From NCBI RefSeq assembly GCF_900109035.1, contig NZ_FNYD01000008.1, positions 124,001 through 188,000 of the forward strand: a DNA stretch of 64,000 nucleotides. Reading direction: 5' to 3'. The notes beneath the pieces are model-generated. The model was not told the origin of the DNA, made no database searches, and worked only from the letters and a program-made list of their open reading frames with translations. Origin of the DNA: Cribrihabitans marinus (GTDB lineage Bacteria > Pseudomonadota > Alphaproteobacteria > Rhodobacterales > Rhodobacteraceae). Shown here piece after piece: positions 54,221 through 63,670 of the stretch (position 1 is its first letter; each line of letters opens with the position of its first letter). Both the position numbers and the translations under genes were made by a program.

Positions 54221-54616
54221 ATGGACGAGGAAACGGCCGGGACCGGGCCGCAGGGCGTGCTGACGCTGCGTACGCTTGCCATGCCGCGGGACGTCAACGT
54301 GAACGGGGACATCTTCGGCGGCTGGGTGCTGAGCCAGATGGACATCGCTGCTGGCATCACGGCCGGAGAGCGGGCGCGCGGGCGGGTCACGACGGTGGCG
54401 GTCGATGCGATGAAGTTCCTGCGCCCTGTGAACGTGGGAAACGTGATGTGCATCTATTGCCGCATCGGACGGGTGGGGCGCACGTCGATGGCGATCGAGG
54501 TCGAGGCCTGGGCCCTGCGTGGACGCGGCGGCGCGCGCGAGAAGGTGACCGAGGCGGTCTTCACCTTTGTTGCGATCGACGAAAGCGGGCGACCGCGCCC
54601 GGTTCCCGAGGCCTGA
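54221..54616 (+). CDS. Acyl-CoA thioesterase (YciA-like hot-dog)
   Basis: 131 residues. The motif DVNVNGDIFGGWVLSQMDIA is the N-terminal active site of YciA/BACH-type hot-dog thioesterases (Asn/Asp-rich, then GG), and VAVDAMKFLRPVNVGNVM follows. They hydrolyse acyl-CoA of broad chain length in the cytoplasm. RBS GAGGAAGG. It is convergent with the second cold-shock gene and 18 bp from that gene's terminator hairpin. Confidence 0.93.
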   Translation: MDEETAGTGPQGVLTLRTLAMPRDVNVNGDIFGGWVLSQMDIAAGITAGERARGRVTTVAVDAMKFLRPVNVGNVMCIYCRIGRVGRTSMAIEVEAWALRGRGGAREKVTEAVFTFVAIDESGRPRPVPEA

Positions 54617-54627
54617 GTGGTTGTGCC

Positions 54628-54666
54628 AAAGAAAACGGGCGGCGCCGGGATCAACCGGCACCGCCC
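54628..54666 (-). terminator. Rho-independent terminator of cold-shock copy 2
   Basis: On the minus strand GGGCGGTGCCGG pairs with CCGGCGCCGCCC (54637-54666) around loop TTGATC, with one mismatch, followed by GTTTTCTTTG (54628-54636). Downstream of csp copy 2. Confidence 0.75.
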
Positions 54667-54687
54667 GCCTGGTCAAGTCGGTCCGGC

Positions 54688-54894
54688 TCAGGCGAGCTGG
54701 ATGTTCGACGCGCTTTCGCGGCCGTCACGGCCGGCTTCGACGTCGTAGGTCACTTTCTGGTTGTCGGCCAGGCCGGTCAGGCCTGCGCGCTCGACGGCGC
54801 TGATGTGGACGAAGACGTCCTTGCCACCGGTTTCCGGTGCGATGAAGCCGAAGCCTTTGGTGCTGTTGAACCATTTCACGGTGCCATTGGCCAT
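54688..54894 (-). CDS. Cold-shock protein (CspA family), copy 2
   Basis: 68 residues from ATG 54894: MANGTVKWFNSTKGFGFIAP, RNP1 KGFGFI, RNP2 DVFVHI. About 80 percent identical by eye to copy 1 at 52423. A 256-bp leader region to 55150 precedes it on its own strand. It ends at a good terminator. Two Csp genes 2.3 kb apart on the same strand, with other genes between, suggest an old local duplication. Confidence 0.96.
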   Translation of the reverse strand: MANGTVKWFNSTKGFGFIAPETGGKDVFVHISAVERAGLTGLADNQKVTYDVEAGRDGRESASNIQLA

Positions 54895-55150
54895 ATCCGT
54901 GGTCTCCTTTAGAATTCGTTGCCCGCGGAAGTGCGGCAACCCGGCGTAGTCGGTCTGGATCGAGTGACTGAACGCCGTGTAAGGGAGACAGTGGGTCGAC
55001 ATAGAATAACGTAGCCCTTCGCATATGGCACCTGTCGGGGCATGGCGCAAGGGTGTTTCTTTTGTTTGTAGTCCGCTATCGCCATATCGGCGCGCCAAAA
55101 TTCTGCCCAATCCGAAGGCTATTGCGGCACTCGGAACAGGAGGGCATGGC

Positions 55151-55372
55151 ATGAGGTTTCTGGTAGCGCTTTTCAATCGGCTGTTCGGGCGTTCGAAGCA
55201 CGTCCGCGGTGAAAACGTGGCGCATTTGCCGGGCGAACGCGCGCGGATCAAGGACACGGGTATGACCGCTCAGCAGATGGCGTGGCGCAAGGTCGGGGCC
55301 GAGGTTGGCGACAGGCGCCTTGCGGAGAAACCCACCAGGTCCTCCGAGTTCGAACGGCTCTTGCGCAAGTAA
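55151..55372 (+). CDS. Small hypothetical basic protein
   Basis: 73 residues from ATG 55151, behind AGGAGGGC. N-terminus MRFLVALFNRLFGRSKHVRG is amphipathic; the rest is polar and basic with KDTGMTAQQMAWRKVGAEVG. No domain recognised. An in-frame ATG further upstream lacks a ribosome-binding site. It is 47 bp upstream of the RAYT gene on the same strand. Confidence 0.6.
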   Translation: MRFLVALFNRLFGRSKHVRGENVAHLPGERARIKDTGMTAQQMAWRKVGAEVGDRRLAEKPTRSSEFERLLRK

Positions 55373-55419
55373 GGGGCGCCTTTCACGCGGTCTTAACCCG
55401 ATCAGGCCACGGTTCGGCC

Positions 55420-55968
55420 ATGACCAACTACAGGCGTGCCCGAATCCCCGGGGTCAAGTATTTCTTTACTGTCGCGCTTGCCGACCGGGAGTCCGACCTG
55501 CTGATCCGCAGGATCCACGCCCTGCGCCGGGCCTTTGCGCAAACGCTGGCGGAGCGGCCGTTCTGGTGCGACGCCTGCGTCGTCCTGCCCAACCACTTGC
55601 ACACGGTCTGGACCCTGCCGCCCGGGGATGCCGATTTCTCGACCCGGTGGGGCGCGATCAAGTCCCGGTTCACCCGTGATGTGAAGCCGTCCGGTAGGAT
55701 GGGGTTGAACCCCATCCTACGCTCCCGGTCGAAAGTGTCCAAAGGCGATGCCGGGGTCTGGCAGCGGCGGTTCTGGGAGCATTGCATCCGCAACGAAGAG
55801 GACTACCGCCGGCATATGGCCTATTGCTGGTACAACCCGGTGAAACACGGGCTGTCGGGATCTGCCGTGGACTGGCCCTATTCCTCGATTCACAGGGACA
55901 TTCGCGCTGGGCGCGTCGCTCCGGGATGGTCCGGGGCATGCGAGCAGGGCGAATTTGGAGAGCCGTAG
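55420..55968 (+). CDS. REP-associated tyrosine transposase (RAYT)
   Basis: 182 residues. The Y1/HUH features are VLPNHLHTVWTLP (HLH at 59-61) and FWEHCIRNEEDYRRHMAYCW followed by YNPVKHGL, in which Tyr135 is the likely nucleophile. RAYTs cut and join REP palindromes and are single-copy domesticated relatives of IS200/IS605 transposases. Codons for GRMGLNPILRS (92-102) are a 27-bp REP inserted in frame, and the stop TAG is part of another REP. Homologues normally lack the insertion. Whether the protein is still active is open. Confidence 0.9.
   Translation: MTNYRRARIPGVKYFFTVALADRESDLLIRRIHALRRAFAQTLAERPFWCDACVVLPNHLHTVWTLPPGDADFSTRWGAIKSRFTRDVKPSGRMGLNPILRSRSKVSKGDAGVWQRRFWEHCIRNEEDYRRHMAYCWYNPVKHGLSGSAVDWPYSSIHRDIRAGRVAPGWSGACEQGEFGEP
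55694..55720. repeat. REP palindrome B, inside the RAYT gene
   Basis: GTAGGATGGGG-TTGAA-CCCCATCCTAC, identical to REP A at 24219-24245. Length 27 bp is a multiple of three, so the RAYT frame is kept. Confidence 0.9.
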
Positions 55969-55988
55969 GATGGGATTCCATCCCATCC
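55965..55988. repeat. REP palindrome C, at the RAYT stop codon
   Basis: GTAGGATGGGAT-TCC-ATCCCATCC, a shorter variant with a 9-bp stem. It contributes the TAG stop (55966-55968) of the RAYT gene, as REP A does for rlmJ. Confidence 0.8.
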
Positions 55989-56035
55989 GGCGCCAGTCGG
56001 CCAAGGCCGGTCACGTGACCCCGGCCGGAAATCGT

Positions 56036-57691
56036 TCACCGAACGAATTTCTTGTGCTTCAACCGTTTCGGCTCCAGCGCGTCCGGTCCGAGCCGGCGCT
56101 TCTTGTCCTCTTCGTAGTCCTCGAAATTGCCCTCGAACCATTCCACATGGGCGTCGCCTTCAAAAGCCAGGATATGCGTGCAGATCCGGTCGAGGAAGAA
56201 ACGGTCGTGCGAGATCACCACGGCGCAGCCGGCGAAATCGACCAGGGCGTCCTCCAGCGCGCGCAGGGTTTCCACGTCGAGGTCGTTGGTCGGCTCGTCG
56301 AGCAGCAGGACGTTGCCGCCCTCTTTAAGCAGCCGCGCCATGTGCACGCGGTTGCGCTCGCCGCCCGACAGGAGCGACAGCTTCTTCTGCTGGTCGCCGC
56401 CCTTGAAGTTGAAGGACGAGCAATAGGCGCGGGAATTGACCTGGGCGTCGCCCAGTTCGATCACTTCCCCTCCGCCCGAGATCGCCTCCCAAACGGTGTC
56501 ATTGGGATTCAGGTCGTCGCGGGACTGGTCGACATAAGACAGCTTCACCGTGTCGCCGTAGTCGACAGATCCGGAATCGGGCTGCTCCTGACCGGTGAGC
56601 ATTCGGAACAGCGTGGTCTTGCCCGCGCCATTCGGGCCGATCACGCCGACGATGCCACCGGGGGGCAGGGAAAAGGACAGATCCTCGATCAGCTGCTTGT
56701 CGCCCATATGCTTGGCCAGGTTCTCGACCTCGATCACCTTCGATCCCAGTCGGGGGCCATTGGGGATGACGATCTGCGCGCGGGTGATCTTCTCGCGCTC
56801 CGACTGGCTGGCCATCTCGTTATAGGCCTGGATCCGCGCCTTGGATTTCGCCTGCCGCGCCTTCTGGCCCTGGCGCATCCATTCCAGCTCGCGTTCCAGC
56901 GTCTTCTGCTTGGACTTGTCCTCGCGCGCCTCCTGCGACAGCCGCTTGGCCTTCTGTTCCAGCCAGCTTGAATAGTTGCCCTCGTAGGGGATGCCGCGGC
57001 CACGGTCCAGCTCGAGGATCCAGCCGGTGATGTCATCCAGGAAATAGCGGTCGTGGGTGACGATCAGGATGGTGCCCTTGTAGTCGATCAGGTGCTGTTG
57101 CAGCCAGGCGATGGTTTCCGCGTCCAGGTGGTTGGTCGGTTCGTCCAGAAGCAGCATGTCGGGCGCTTCGAGCAGCAGCTTGCACAGCGCCACACGGCGG
57201 GCCTCGCCGCCCGAGAGGTTGGCGGGCATGGCGTCGTCGGGCGGGCAGCGCAGCGCCTCGAGGGCGACGTCGATCTGGGAATCCAGATCCCACAGGTTCT
57301 CGCTGTCGATCTCGTCCTGGAGCGTGGCCATCTCCTCGGCGGTCTCGTCGGAATAGTTCATCGCCAGCTCGTTGAACCGGTCGAGCTTGGCCTTCTTGGC
57401 GGCGACGCCGAGCATGACGTTTTCGCGCACGGTCAGGGTGTTGTCCAGCTGCGGCTCCTGCGGGAGGTAGCCGACCCTGGCGCCCTCGGCGGCCCAGGCC
57501 TCACCGGTGTAGTCGGTGTCGAGCCCGGCCATGATCCGCATCAGGGTGGATTTGCCGGCGCCGTTGACGCCCACGACACCGATCTTCACGCCGGGAAGAA
57601 AGCTCAGGTGGATGTTTTCAAAGCATTTCTTGCCGCCGGGATAGGTCTTGGAGACGCCCTGCATGTGATAGACATATTGATAGGCAGCCAT
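56036..57691 (-). CDS. ettA: Energy-dependent translational throttle protein EttA (ABC-F)
   Basis: 551 residues, no membrane domain. Two ABC cassettes: Walker A GVNGAGKST with signature NLSGGEARRVAL, and Walker A GPNGAGKTT with signature LLSGGERNRVHM, linked by the charged, helical linker of ABC-F proteins (LSQEAREDKSKQKTLERELE). EttA gates the ribosomal E site according to the ATP/ADP ratio. The C-terminal residues FEDYEEDKKRRLGPDALEPKRLKHKKF are typical of EttA. Confidence 0.96.
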   Translation of the reverse strand: MAAYQYVYHMQGVSKTYPGGKKCFENIHLSFLPGVKIGVVGVNGAGKSTLMRIMAGLDTDYTGEAWAAEGARVGYLPQEPQLDNTLTVRENVMLGVAAKKAKLDRFNELAMNYSDETAEEMATLQDEIDSENLWDLDSQIDVALEALRCPPDDAMPANLSGGEARRVALCKLLLEAPDMLLLDEPTNHLDAETIAWLQQHLIDYKGTILIVTHDRYFLDDITGWILELDRGRGIPYEGNYSSWLEQKAKRLSQEAREDKSKQKTLERELEWMRQGQKARQAKSKARIQAYNEMASQSEREKITRAQIVIPNGPRLGSKVIEVENLAKHMGDKQLIEDLSFSLPPGGIVGVIGPNGAGKTTLFRMLTGQEQPDSGSVDYGDTVKLSYVDQSRDDLNPNDTVWEAISGGGEVIELGDAQVNSRAYCSSFNFKGGDQQKKLSLLSGGERNRVHMARLLKEGGNVLLLDEPTNDLDVETLRALEDALVDFAGCAVVISHDRFFLDRICTHILAFEGDAHVEWFEGNFEDYEEDKKRRLGPDALEPKRLKHKKFVR

Positions 57692-57792
57692 GTCGTGTCC
57701 TTCTGAACGGGAATTCGGGTCGAGCCGCTAGATACCCAAGCGTGTGGGCCGGGGCAAGGCGGCCCTGGTCGTCCGGAATAGGCCAGTACCAC

Positions 57793-57828
57793 CGGCCCGA
57801 ATTCGGGCCGCGACGCTGCGCCGCAGCG
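57793..57828. repeat. Two adjacent palindromes upstream of the barrel gene
   Basis: CGGCCCGAATTCGGGCCG (57793-57810) is a perfect 18-bp palindrome, directly followed by CGCTGCG-C-CGCAGCG (57814-57828). They lie in the 297-bp divergent region (57692-57988) between ettA and the outer-membrane gene. Function unknown. Confidence 0.6.
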
Positions 57829-57879
57829 CAAGCGGGAACCTGCCCAGCGCGATACCCCAATTAGGCGAGTTTTGACTTG

Positions 57880-57914
57880 CGGTTTTGAGACGCCGCGCCG
57901 GCCTCTCAAAACCG
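57880..57914 (+). promoter_or_regulatory. Inverted repeat in the leader of the outer-membrane barrel gene
   Basis: CGGTTTTGAGA (57880-57890) pairs perfectly with TCTCAAAACCG (57904-57914) across 13 nt, 74 nt before the ATG. It may be an operator, or a hairpin in the mRNA leader. TTGACT is present at 57872-57877 but no good -10 was found. Confidence 0.45.
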
Positions 57915-57988
57915 GCAGGGTGCGTGAGCAACTAGCGAAGGAAGCGCCAATCCCGGCGCGTCAACCAATTAACGAGGGGATTACCGCT

Positions 57989-58621
57989 ATGAAATACGCT
58001 CTTCCGTTTGCCTTGGCCTTCACCGGCGTCACCGCAACAAGCGCGCTGGCCGGAAACCTCGAGCCTGCGCAGGTCGAGCCGGCCATCGCTCCCGCACCTG
58101 TTCCCGCCTCCACCAGTGGCGACTGGGGCGGCTTCTATGCGGGTGGTCAGCTTGGCTATGGCTTCGGCAGCCTTGATCTGGACCCGCGCAACATCGACGA
58201 TCTCGACACCGACGGAATCGTCGGCGGTCTGACGCTCGGGTACCTGTGGGATCTGGGCAACTGGGTCGTCGGTCCGGAACTGCAATACGACTTCTCGGAC
58301 CTTTCGGTGGACGAGCCTTCGGGCAGCGGCAGCTTCGACGGCATTGCACGTCTCAAGGCGCGCGCCGGTTACGACCTGGGCCGCAGCATGGTCTACGGCA
58401 GCGCCGGTGTCGCCTATACCAACTTCGACGGGCTGTCCGGCGTGAATGACATCGATCTCGATGACCCGGGCTATGTCGTCGGCATCGGTTATGACTACCA
58501 GGTGAATGACAGCTGGGTCGTCGGCGGCGAATATCAGCACCATGTGTTCGACGACTTCGGTGCGGACGGCAACGATGTCGACTTCGGCACGGTGCATCTG
58601 CGCGCGACCTACCAGTTCTGA
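57989..58621 (+). CDS. Outer-membrane beta-barrel protein (Omp25/RopB type)
   Basis: 210 residues from ATG 57989, behind GAGGGG. Signal peptide MKYALPFALAFTGVTATSALA, a Pro-Ala linker, then an eight-strand OmpA/Omp25-like barrel beginning WGGFYAGGQLGYGFG and ending in the aromatic strand HLRATYQF, the usual BAM signal. It is rich in Asp. Homologues in Brucella and Rhizobium are abundant surface proteins. It has its own terminator and is transcribed alone. Confidence 0.92.
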   Translation: MKYALPFALAFTGVTATSALAGNLEPAQVEPAIAPAPVPASTSGDWGGFYAGGQLGYGFGSLDLDPRNIDDLDTDGIVGGLTLGYLWDLGNWVVGPELQYDFSDLSVDEPSGSGSFDGIARLKARAGYDLGRSMVYGSAGVAYTNFDGLSGVNDIDLDDPGYVVGIGYDYQVNDSWVVGGEYQHHVFDDFGADGNDVDFGTVHLRATYQF

Positions 58622-58661
58622 TCCCGCGCTGAATTGCGCCGGATCCGATCCGGACAACAGA

Positions 58662-58690
58662 CCCCGGGCCCACGGCCCGGGGTTTTTCGT
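58662..58690 (+). terminator. Rho-independent terminator of the barrel gene
   Basis: CCCCGGGCC-CAC-GGCCCGGGG (58662-58682) followed by TTTTTCGTTTT. 41 bp after the stop codon. Confidence 0.93.
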
Positions 58691-58777
58691 TTTGGGGACG
58701 TGCTGGCGGCGTCGGCGCGCGCACGGATTGACTTTTCCCGCCCCACGAAGGAAGCAGGGTCACGAAGGATGTGACAA

Positions 58778-59419
58778 GTGCTTGAAAACAGACCCTTTGC
58801 GCGGGCGGGGCAGGTTGTGGGCCTGCTGGGCGGATCCTTCGACCCGCCGCACCAGGGGCATGTCCACATCACACGGGAATCCCTGAAGCGTTTCGGTCTC
58901 GATCACGTCTGGTGGCTGGTCAGCCCGGGCAACCCGCTGAAAGCGCGCGGCCCGGCGGCGCTGGACCGGCGGATGACGGCGGCGCGGGGGATCATGCAGC
59001 ATCCCCGGGTCCGCGTCACCGATCTGGAGGCGCGGCTGCGGACGCGGGCAACGGCCGATACGCTGGCGGAACTCAGGCAGGTCTATCCCGGGGTTCGGTT
59101 CGTCTGGCTGATGGGGGCCGACAACCTGGCGCAGCTGCACCTTTGGCAGAACTGGCGATCCATCATGGAAACGGTGCCGGTCGGTGTGCTGGCGCGGCCG
59201 GGCGATCGCATCTCGGCCAGGATGTCGGTGGCGGCGCGCGCCTACAAGTCGTATCGACTGGACGGGCAGGCATCGCATCTTCTGGGTCGGGCCAACGCGC
59301 CGGCCTGGTGTTTCGTGAACGTGCCGCTGATCTCGGTGAGTTCGACCCAACTCCGGGCGCGGGGCCGCTGGGGTGCGGCCCAGTTGCGGCAAGGGACGGA
59401 CGAAGGTACCCGGGGATAA
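58778..59419 (+). CDS. nadD: Nicotinate-nucleotide adenylyltransferase
   Basis: 213 residues, GTG start at 58778 with GAAGGA upstream. NadD makes nicotinate adenine dinucleotide, the substrate of the nadE product also encoded in this window. Motifs: [17 protein letters not shown] (nucleotidyl-transferase GxFDPxHxGH), [25 protein letters not shown] and [12 protein letters not shown] (the ISSTxxR motif). It is usually next to rsfS; here it precedes dacB instead. Confidence 0.95.
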   Translation: MLENRPFARAGQVVGLLGGSFDPPHQGHVHITRESLKRFGLDHVWWLVSPGNPLKARGPAALDRRMTAARGIMQHPRVRVTDLEARLRTRATADTLAELRQVYPGVRFVWLMGADNLAQLHLWQNWRSIMETVPVGVLARPGDRISARMSVAARAYKSYRLDGQASHLLGRANAPAWCFVNVPLISVSSTQLRARGRWGAAQLRQGTDEGTRG

Positions 59420-59518
59420 GCGGAGCCAGATGCGATGCGCGCGGATAGGTTGCATCGGATCGAAAAAACATGGATCCGGTCGCTTGTCCGCCGCCGCGCT
59501 CTGCGCTCTTATGGCGAA

Positions 59519-61015
59519 ATGACACAGCGGATTTCTCGTCGGTTCTTTCTGGGTGGTGTTGCGGCTTCGGTAGGCTTGGGGCCGGCTCTGGCCGATGCGC
59601 CACTGGTGTCGTTGCGGCCGCAATTGCGGCCACGGCAGAAGCCGGTCCCCGGGGCGCAGAAACTGATCGCGGACGCCGGGCTGCCGGGAATGGTGGCCTT
59701 TGCCGTGGCTGATGTTAAAAGCGGCGTCGGCCTGGAGTCGATCAATGCCGGGGCGGGTCTGCCGCCCGCCAGTGTCGCCAAGGCGCTGACCGCGCTCTAC
59801 GCTCTGGACACGCTGGGGGCGGATCACCGGTTCGAAACGCGGGTGTTCGCCGAGGGCCCGGTCGAGAACGGCATCCTGCAGGGCGACCTGGTTCTGGCCG
59901 GCGGGGCGGATCCGACGCTGGACACCGAGGGCCTGGCGCGGCTGGCGGCCAACCTGAAGGCCGCGGGCGTGCGCGAGGTGCGCGGCGCGTTCAAGGTCTA
60001 TGACGGGGTCCTGCCGCGTATTCACAGCATCGATCCGGGCCAGCCGGATCATCTGGGCTACAGCCCCGCGATCTCCGGAATCGCATTGAATTTCAACCGC
60101 GTGCATTTCGAGTGGAAGCGCGGGACGAGCGGGTATTCGGTCACGATGGACGCCCGCACGGCGAATTACCGGCCTCAGGTGGCGATGTCGCGCATGACCG
60201 TCGTGTCGCGGCGGATGCCGGTCTATACCTATGAGCCCGCGCCGGGGATGGATCGCTGGACCGTGGCCAGTGGGGCCTTGGGCGGCGGCGGCGCGCGTTG
60301 GTTGCCGGTGCGCAAGCCGGCGCTCTATGCCGGTGACGTGTTCCAGACGCTGGCGCGGTCGCAGGGGATCGTTCTGGACAAGGTGCAGGTGGTGCAGACG
60401 GCGCCGACGGGGCGGGTTCTGGCCCGCCATGCCAGCGCGCCACTGCGCGACATCGTTCGGGGGATGCTGAAATATTCCACGAACCTGACCGCCGAGATGG
60501 TGGGCATGGCGGCCAGTTCGGGGCGGATCGGGACGCCCGCGTCACTGGCGGAGTCGGCGGCCGAGATGTGCCGCTGGGCCACGGATGCCTATGGCATGTC
60601 CTCGACGCTTCTGGTGGATCATTCCGGCCTGGGCGATGCCTCGCGCATGGCGCCGCGCGACCTGGTCGGCGCGCTGGTGCAGGTGCGCCGGGCCGGTATC
60701 CTGCGGCCGTTGCTCAAGCCGTTCGCCATGCCGGACGCCTCCGGCCGCCTGGTCAAGGCCGGCCCGGTCGCGGTGGCCGCCAAGACGGGAACGCTGAATT
60801 TCGTCTCGGGGCTGGGCGGGTTCGTGACCGCATCGGACGGCACCGAACTGGCCTTTGCCATCTTTACCGCCGACATGGAGCGTCGTTCGCGCCTGAAGCG
60901 GAGCCAGCGCGAGCGGCCCGAGGGGGCGCGGGCCTGGAACGGGCAGTCGCGCGGTCTGCAGCGAAAGCTGATCGAAAGGTGGGCGAAGGTTTACGCCAAG
61001 GGGCACAAGGCCTGA
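59519..61015 (+). CDS. dacB: D-alanyl-D-alanine carboxypeptidase/endopeptidase (PBP4, DacB)
   Basis: 498 residues from ATG 59519, which gives the export signal MTQRISRRFFLGGVAASVGL (Tat-like RR); an in-frame ATG at 59435 would bury it. Active-site motifs: SxxK in PPASVAKALTALYAL, SxN in KYSTNLTAEMVGMAAS and KTG in AAKTGTLNFVSG. PBP4 trims and cleaves peptidoglycan crosslinks in the periplasm. It follows nadD by 99 bp. Confidence 0.93.
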   Translation: MTQRISRRFFLGGVAASVGLGPALADAPLVSLRPQLRPRQKPVPGAQKLIADAGLPGMVAFAVADVKSGVGLESINAGAGLPPASVAKALTALYALDTLGADHRFETRVFAEGPVENGILQGDLVLAGGADPTLDTEGLARLAANLKAAGVREVRGAFKVYDGVLPRIHSIDPGQPDHLGYSPAISGIALNFNRVHFEWKRGTSGYSVTMDARTANYRPQVAMSRMTVVSRRMPVYTYEPAPGMDRWTVASGALGGGGARWLPVRKPALYAGDVFQTLARSQGIVLDKVQVVQTAPTGRVLARHASAPLRDIVRGMLKYSTNLTAEMVGMAASSGRIGTPASLAESAAEMCRWATDAYGMSSTLLVDHSGLGDASRMAPRDLVGALVQVRRAGILRPLLKPFAMPDASGRLVKAGPVAVAAKTGTLNFVSGLGGFVTASDGTELAFAIFTADMERRSRLKRSQRERPEGARAWNGQSRGLQRKLIERWAKVYAKGHKA

Positions 61016-61030
61016 GGCCAACTCCGGATC

Positions 61031-61453
61031 TTACGTGGCGTGTCGGGCCCGCGCGCCACGCTCTATCGCCGCGGCATGCAGGCGGTCGATGTTGAGCTCA
61101 TAGCGCATCTCTTCCAGCAGGCGCAGTTCGCTCTCGCTGAGCCGGCCATCGGCGGCGGCAACGTCGCAGGCCAGCGCGTAGGCGGTTTCGTTCAGGCGTT
61201 CCGGCAGGTTGTCGCGGATCAATCCGAACAGGGCATCAAGGCCGTCAACCTGGTCGAAGAGGTCGAACACGATTTGCGAGACGCGTTGAATCCGGTCGTC
61301 GTCGTAGTCGGCGAAGATCGGCAGCATGTTCACCGCGGACTGGATCTTGACCAGTTCGGCGGTCCGGATGTTCTCGTCCGAGGCGGACACGGCCAGCATG
61401 ATCGCAACAAGGCAATCCTGCGGAGTCATCGGATGGGGGGCTTGCTGGTTCAT
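61031..61453 (-). CDS. TerB family tellurite-resistance/stress protein
   Basis: 140 residues, all helical, acidic. Pattern [20 protein letters not shown], ...[17 protein letters not shown] resembles the TerB fold with its metal-binding acidic residues. TerB proteins are often next to Ter/stress genes, but here it is alone and convergent with dacB, divergent from lysS. The function is unknown; tellurite resistance is not implied. Confidence 0.85.
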   Translation of the reverse strand: MNQQAPHPMTPQDCLVAIMLAVSASDENIRTAELVKIQSAVNMLPIFADYDDDRIQRVSQIVFDLFDQVDGLDALFGLIRDNLPERLNETAYALACDVAAADGRLSESELRLLEEMRYELNIDRLHAAAIERGARARHAT

Positions 61454-61638
61454 GGTCCTGTCCTGATCGGGTTCTGCAGCTGCAAACTATGGTCGCGGGT
61501 CGTTTGGTTCAACTGTTTCCGGCGCCGCCATTCATTGACTCATGCTGCACAAGCACAATAGGAGGGGCCGGGCCGGGCGCATGGTGCTGTCCGGCGCCGC
61601 ATTCGGCCCGATCCGGCCGGTTCCCGATGGAGATCCAA

Positions 61639-63219
61639 ATGTCTGATCTGCGTGACACCGCACTTGCGTCCAAGGCCTGGCCCTTCGAGGAAGCGCGCCG
61701 GGTTCTGAAACGCTATGCCAAGGCGCCGCCGGAAAAGGGATATGTCCTGTTCCAGACCGGATACGGACCCAGCGGCCTGCCGCATATCGGCACCTTTGGC
61801 GAGGTGGCGCGCACGACGATGGTGCGCCACGCCTTCGAGCAGCTGAGCGACATTCCGACCAAGCTGATCTGTTTCTCGGACGACATGGACGGGCTGCGCA
61901 AGGTGCCGGGCAACGTGCCGAACCAGGAGCGTATGCAGGAGGATCTGAACCTGCCGCTGACCAAGGTGCGCGATCCATTCGGCACACATGAGGGATTTGC
62001 CCAGCACAACAACGCGCGTCTATGCGCCTTTCTGGACAGTTTCGGGTTCGAGTACGAATTCGCCAGCGCGACCGATTATTACGCCGCCGGCCGGTTCGAC
62101 GAGATGCTGCTGGTGGCGCTGGAGCGGTTCGACAAGATAATGGAGATCATGCTGCCCACCCTGGGGGCGGACCGTCAGGCGACCTATTCGCCGTTTTTGC
62201 CGGTCAGTCCCAAGACCGGCCATGTCCTGCAGGTGCCGACCCTGGAGCGGAGTGTCGAAAAGGGCACCATCGTCTATGAAGAGCCGGATGGCGAGCGGGT
62301 CGAACTGCCGGTGACGGGCGGCAACGTCAAGATGCAGTGGAAGCCCGACTGGGCGCTGCGCTGGGCGGCGCTGGGCGTGGATTACGAGATGTCGGGCAAG
62401 GACCTGATCGATTCCGTGACCCAATCGTCCAAGATCTGCCGGGCGCTGGGCAAGCAGCCGCCCGAGGCGCTGAGCTATGAGCTGTTCAACGACGAGAACG
62501 GGCAGAAGATTTCCAAGTCCAAGGGCAACGGGCTGAGCATGGAGGAGTGGCTGACCTATGCCGCGCCGGAATCCCTGAGCTATTTCATGTATCAGAAGCC
62601 CAAGACCGCCAAGCGGCTGTTCTTCGACGTGATCCCCAAGGCCGTGGACGAGTATCACCAGCAACTGCGCGCCTATCCCGGGCAGGATCTGAAAGCGCAG
62701 CTGAACAACCCGGTGTGGCATATCCATTCCGGCGACGTGCCGGAATCCACCCTGATCGTTCCGTTCGGGATGCTGCTGAACCTGGCCTCGGTCTCGGGGG
62801 CTCAGGACAGCGATGCGTTGTGGGGGTTCATCCGCCGCTATGCGCCGGACGCCTCGGCCGCCAGCCATCCCGACCTGGATCGGGCGGTGGGCTATGCCGT
62901 GCGGTATTTCAACGATTTCGTCAAACCGACGCGCCAGTTCCGCGCACCGACCGAGCCCGAGCGCGAGGCGTTGGAGGCGTTGCGGGCGCAACTGGCCGCC
63001 TATGACGGCCCTGTGGAGGACGAGGCGCTGCAATCGGTGGTCTATGCGGTCGGACGCGACCGGTTCGACCCGCTGCGCGACTGGTTCAAGGCGCTTTACG
63101 AGGTGCTGTTGGGTGCCAGCCAGGGGCCGCGGTTCGGCGGGTTCATCGCGCTTTATGGTGTCGATGAAACGGTGGCGTTGATCGATCAGGCGCTGGCGGG
63201 CGATCTGGCCGGCGATTGA
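61639..63219 (+). CDS. lysS: Lysine-tRNA ligase, class I
   Basis: 526 residues from ATG 61639, behind GGAG. This is the archaeal-type class I LysRS, unrelated to the class II enzyme most bacteria use. HIGH motif [14 protein letters not shown] near residue 44, KMSKS motif [15 protein letters not shown], plus [18 protein letters not shown]. Alphaproteobacteria, spirochaetes and a few others have this form. It should be the only LysRS of the cell; no second one is in the window. Confidence 0.96.
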   Translation: MSDLRDTALASKAWPFEEARRVLKRYAKAPPEKGYVLFQTGYGPSGLPHIGTFGEVARTTMVRHAFEQLSDIPTKLICFSDDMDGLRKVPGNVPNQERMQEDLNLPLTKVRDPFGTHEGFAQHNNARLCAFLDSFGFEYEFASATDYYAAGRFDEMLLVALERFDKIMEIMLPTLGADRQATYSPFLPVSPKTGHVLQVPTLERSVEKGTIVYEEPDGERVELPVTGGNVKMQWKPDWALRWAALGVDYEMSGKDLIDSVTQSSKICRALGKQPPEALSYELFNDENGQKISKSKGNGLSMEEWLTYAAPESLSYFMYQKPKTAKRLFFDVIPKAVDEYHQQLRAYPGQDLKAQLNNPVWHIHSGDVPESTLIVPFGMLLNLASVSGAQDSDALWGFIRRYAPDASAASHPDLDRAVGYAVRYFNDFVKPTRQFRAPTEPEREALEALRAQLAAYDGPVEDEALQSVVYAVGRDRFDPLRDWFKALYEVLLGASQGPRFGGFIALYGVDETVALIDQALAGDLAGD

Positions 63220-63268
63220 CGCGGCGGCGCATGGCACTAGCTCTCCGACATCAAGCGGAGGAGATGCC

Positions 63269-63670
63269 ATGCGCCTTTTTCTGTCGGCCCTGGTGATCAG
63301 CCTGGGCCTGTCCCTTGCCGCCCAGGCCCAGAATGCCGAGATAGAAGCCAATATTTCGGCCCAGATCGAAGCGTTCAAGGCCGATGATTTCGACGCCGCC
63401 TTCAGCTATGCCAGCCCGAATATCCGTCAGATCTTTCGCACGCCGGAGAATTTCGGCGCGATGGTGCGCGGCGGCTATCCGATGGTGTGGCGCCCCGGGA
63501 ACGTCCAGTTCCTGGAGTTGCGCGAGATCGCAGGTCGGCTCTGGCAGAAGGTTCTGATAACCGATGCGCAGGGTGCGATCCATATCCTCGACTACCAGAT
63601 GATCAAGCTTGAATCCGGTTGGAAGATCAACGGCGTGCAGATCCTGCAGGCCCCGGGCGCCGCAGCCTGA
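63269..63670 (+). CDS. DUF4864 family exported protein
   Basis: 133 residues with a signal peptide (MRLFLSALVISLGLSLAAQA). The motif IEAFKADDFDAAFSYASPNI and the WKINGVQIL end fit DUF4864, related to NTF2-like folds. Function unknown. ATG 63269 has GGAGGAG upstream. Confidence 0.88.
   Translation: MRLFLSALVISLGLSLAAQAQNAEIEANISAQIEAFKADDFDAAFSYASPNIRQIFRTPENFGAMVRGGYPMVWRPGNVQFLELREIAGRLWQKVLITDAQGAIHILDYQMIKLESGWKINGVQILQAPGAAA

Noticed and set aside
53929..54453. Minus-strand open frame across the thioesterase start
   Set aside because: Its only recognisable part is the antisense of the thioesterase; no ribosome-binding site.
52423..54894. Two Csp genes as ends of a recent tandem duplication or transposon
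   Set aside because: The flanks and intervening genes are not repeated, and the genes differ at about a fifth of residues, so only an old duplication is supported.
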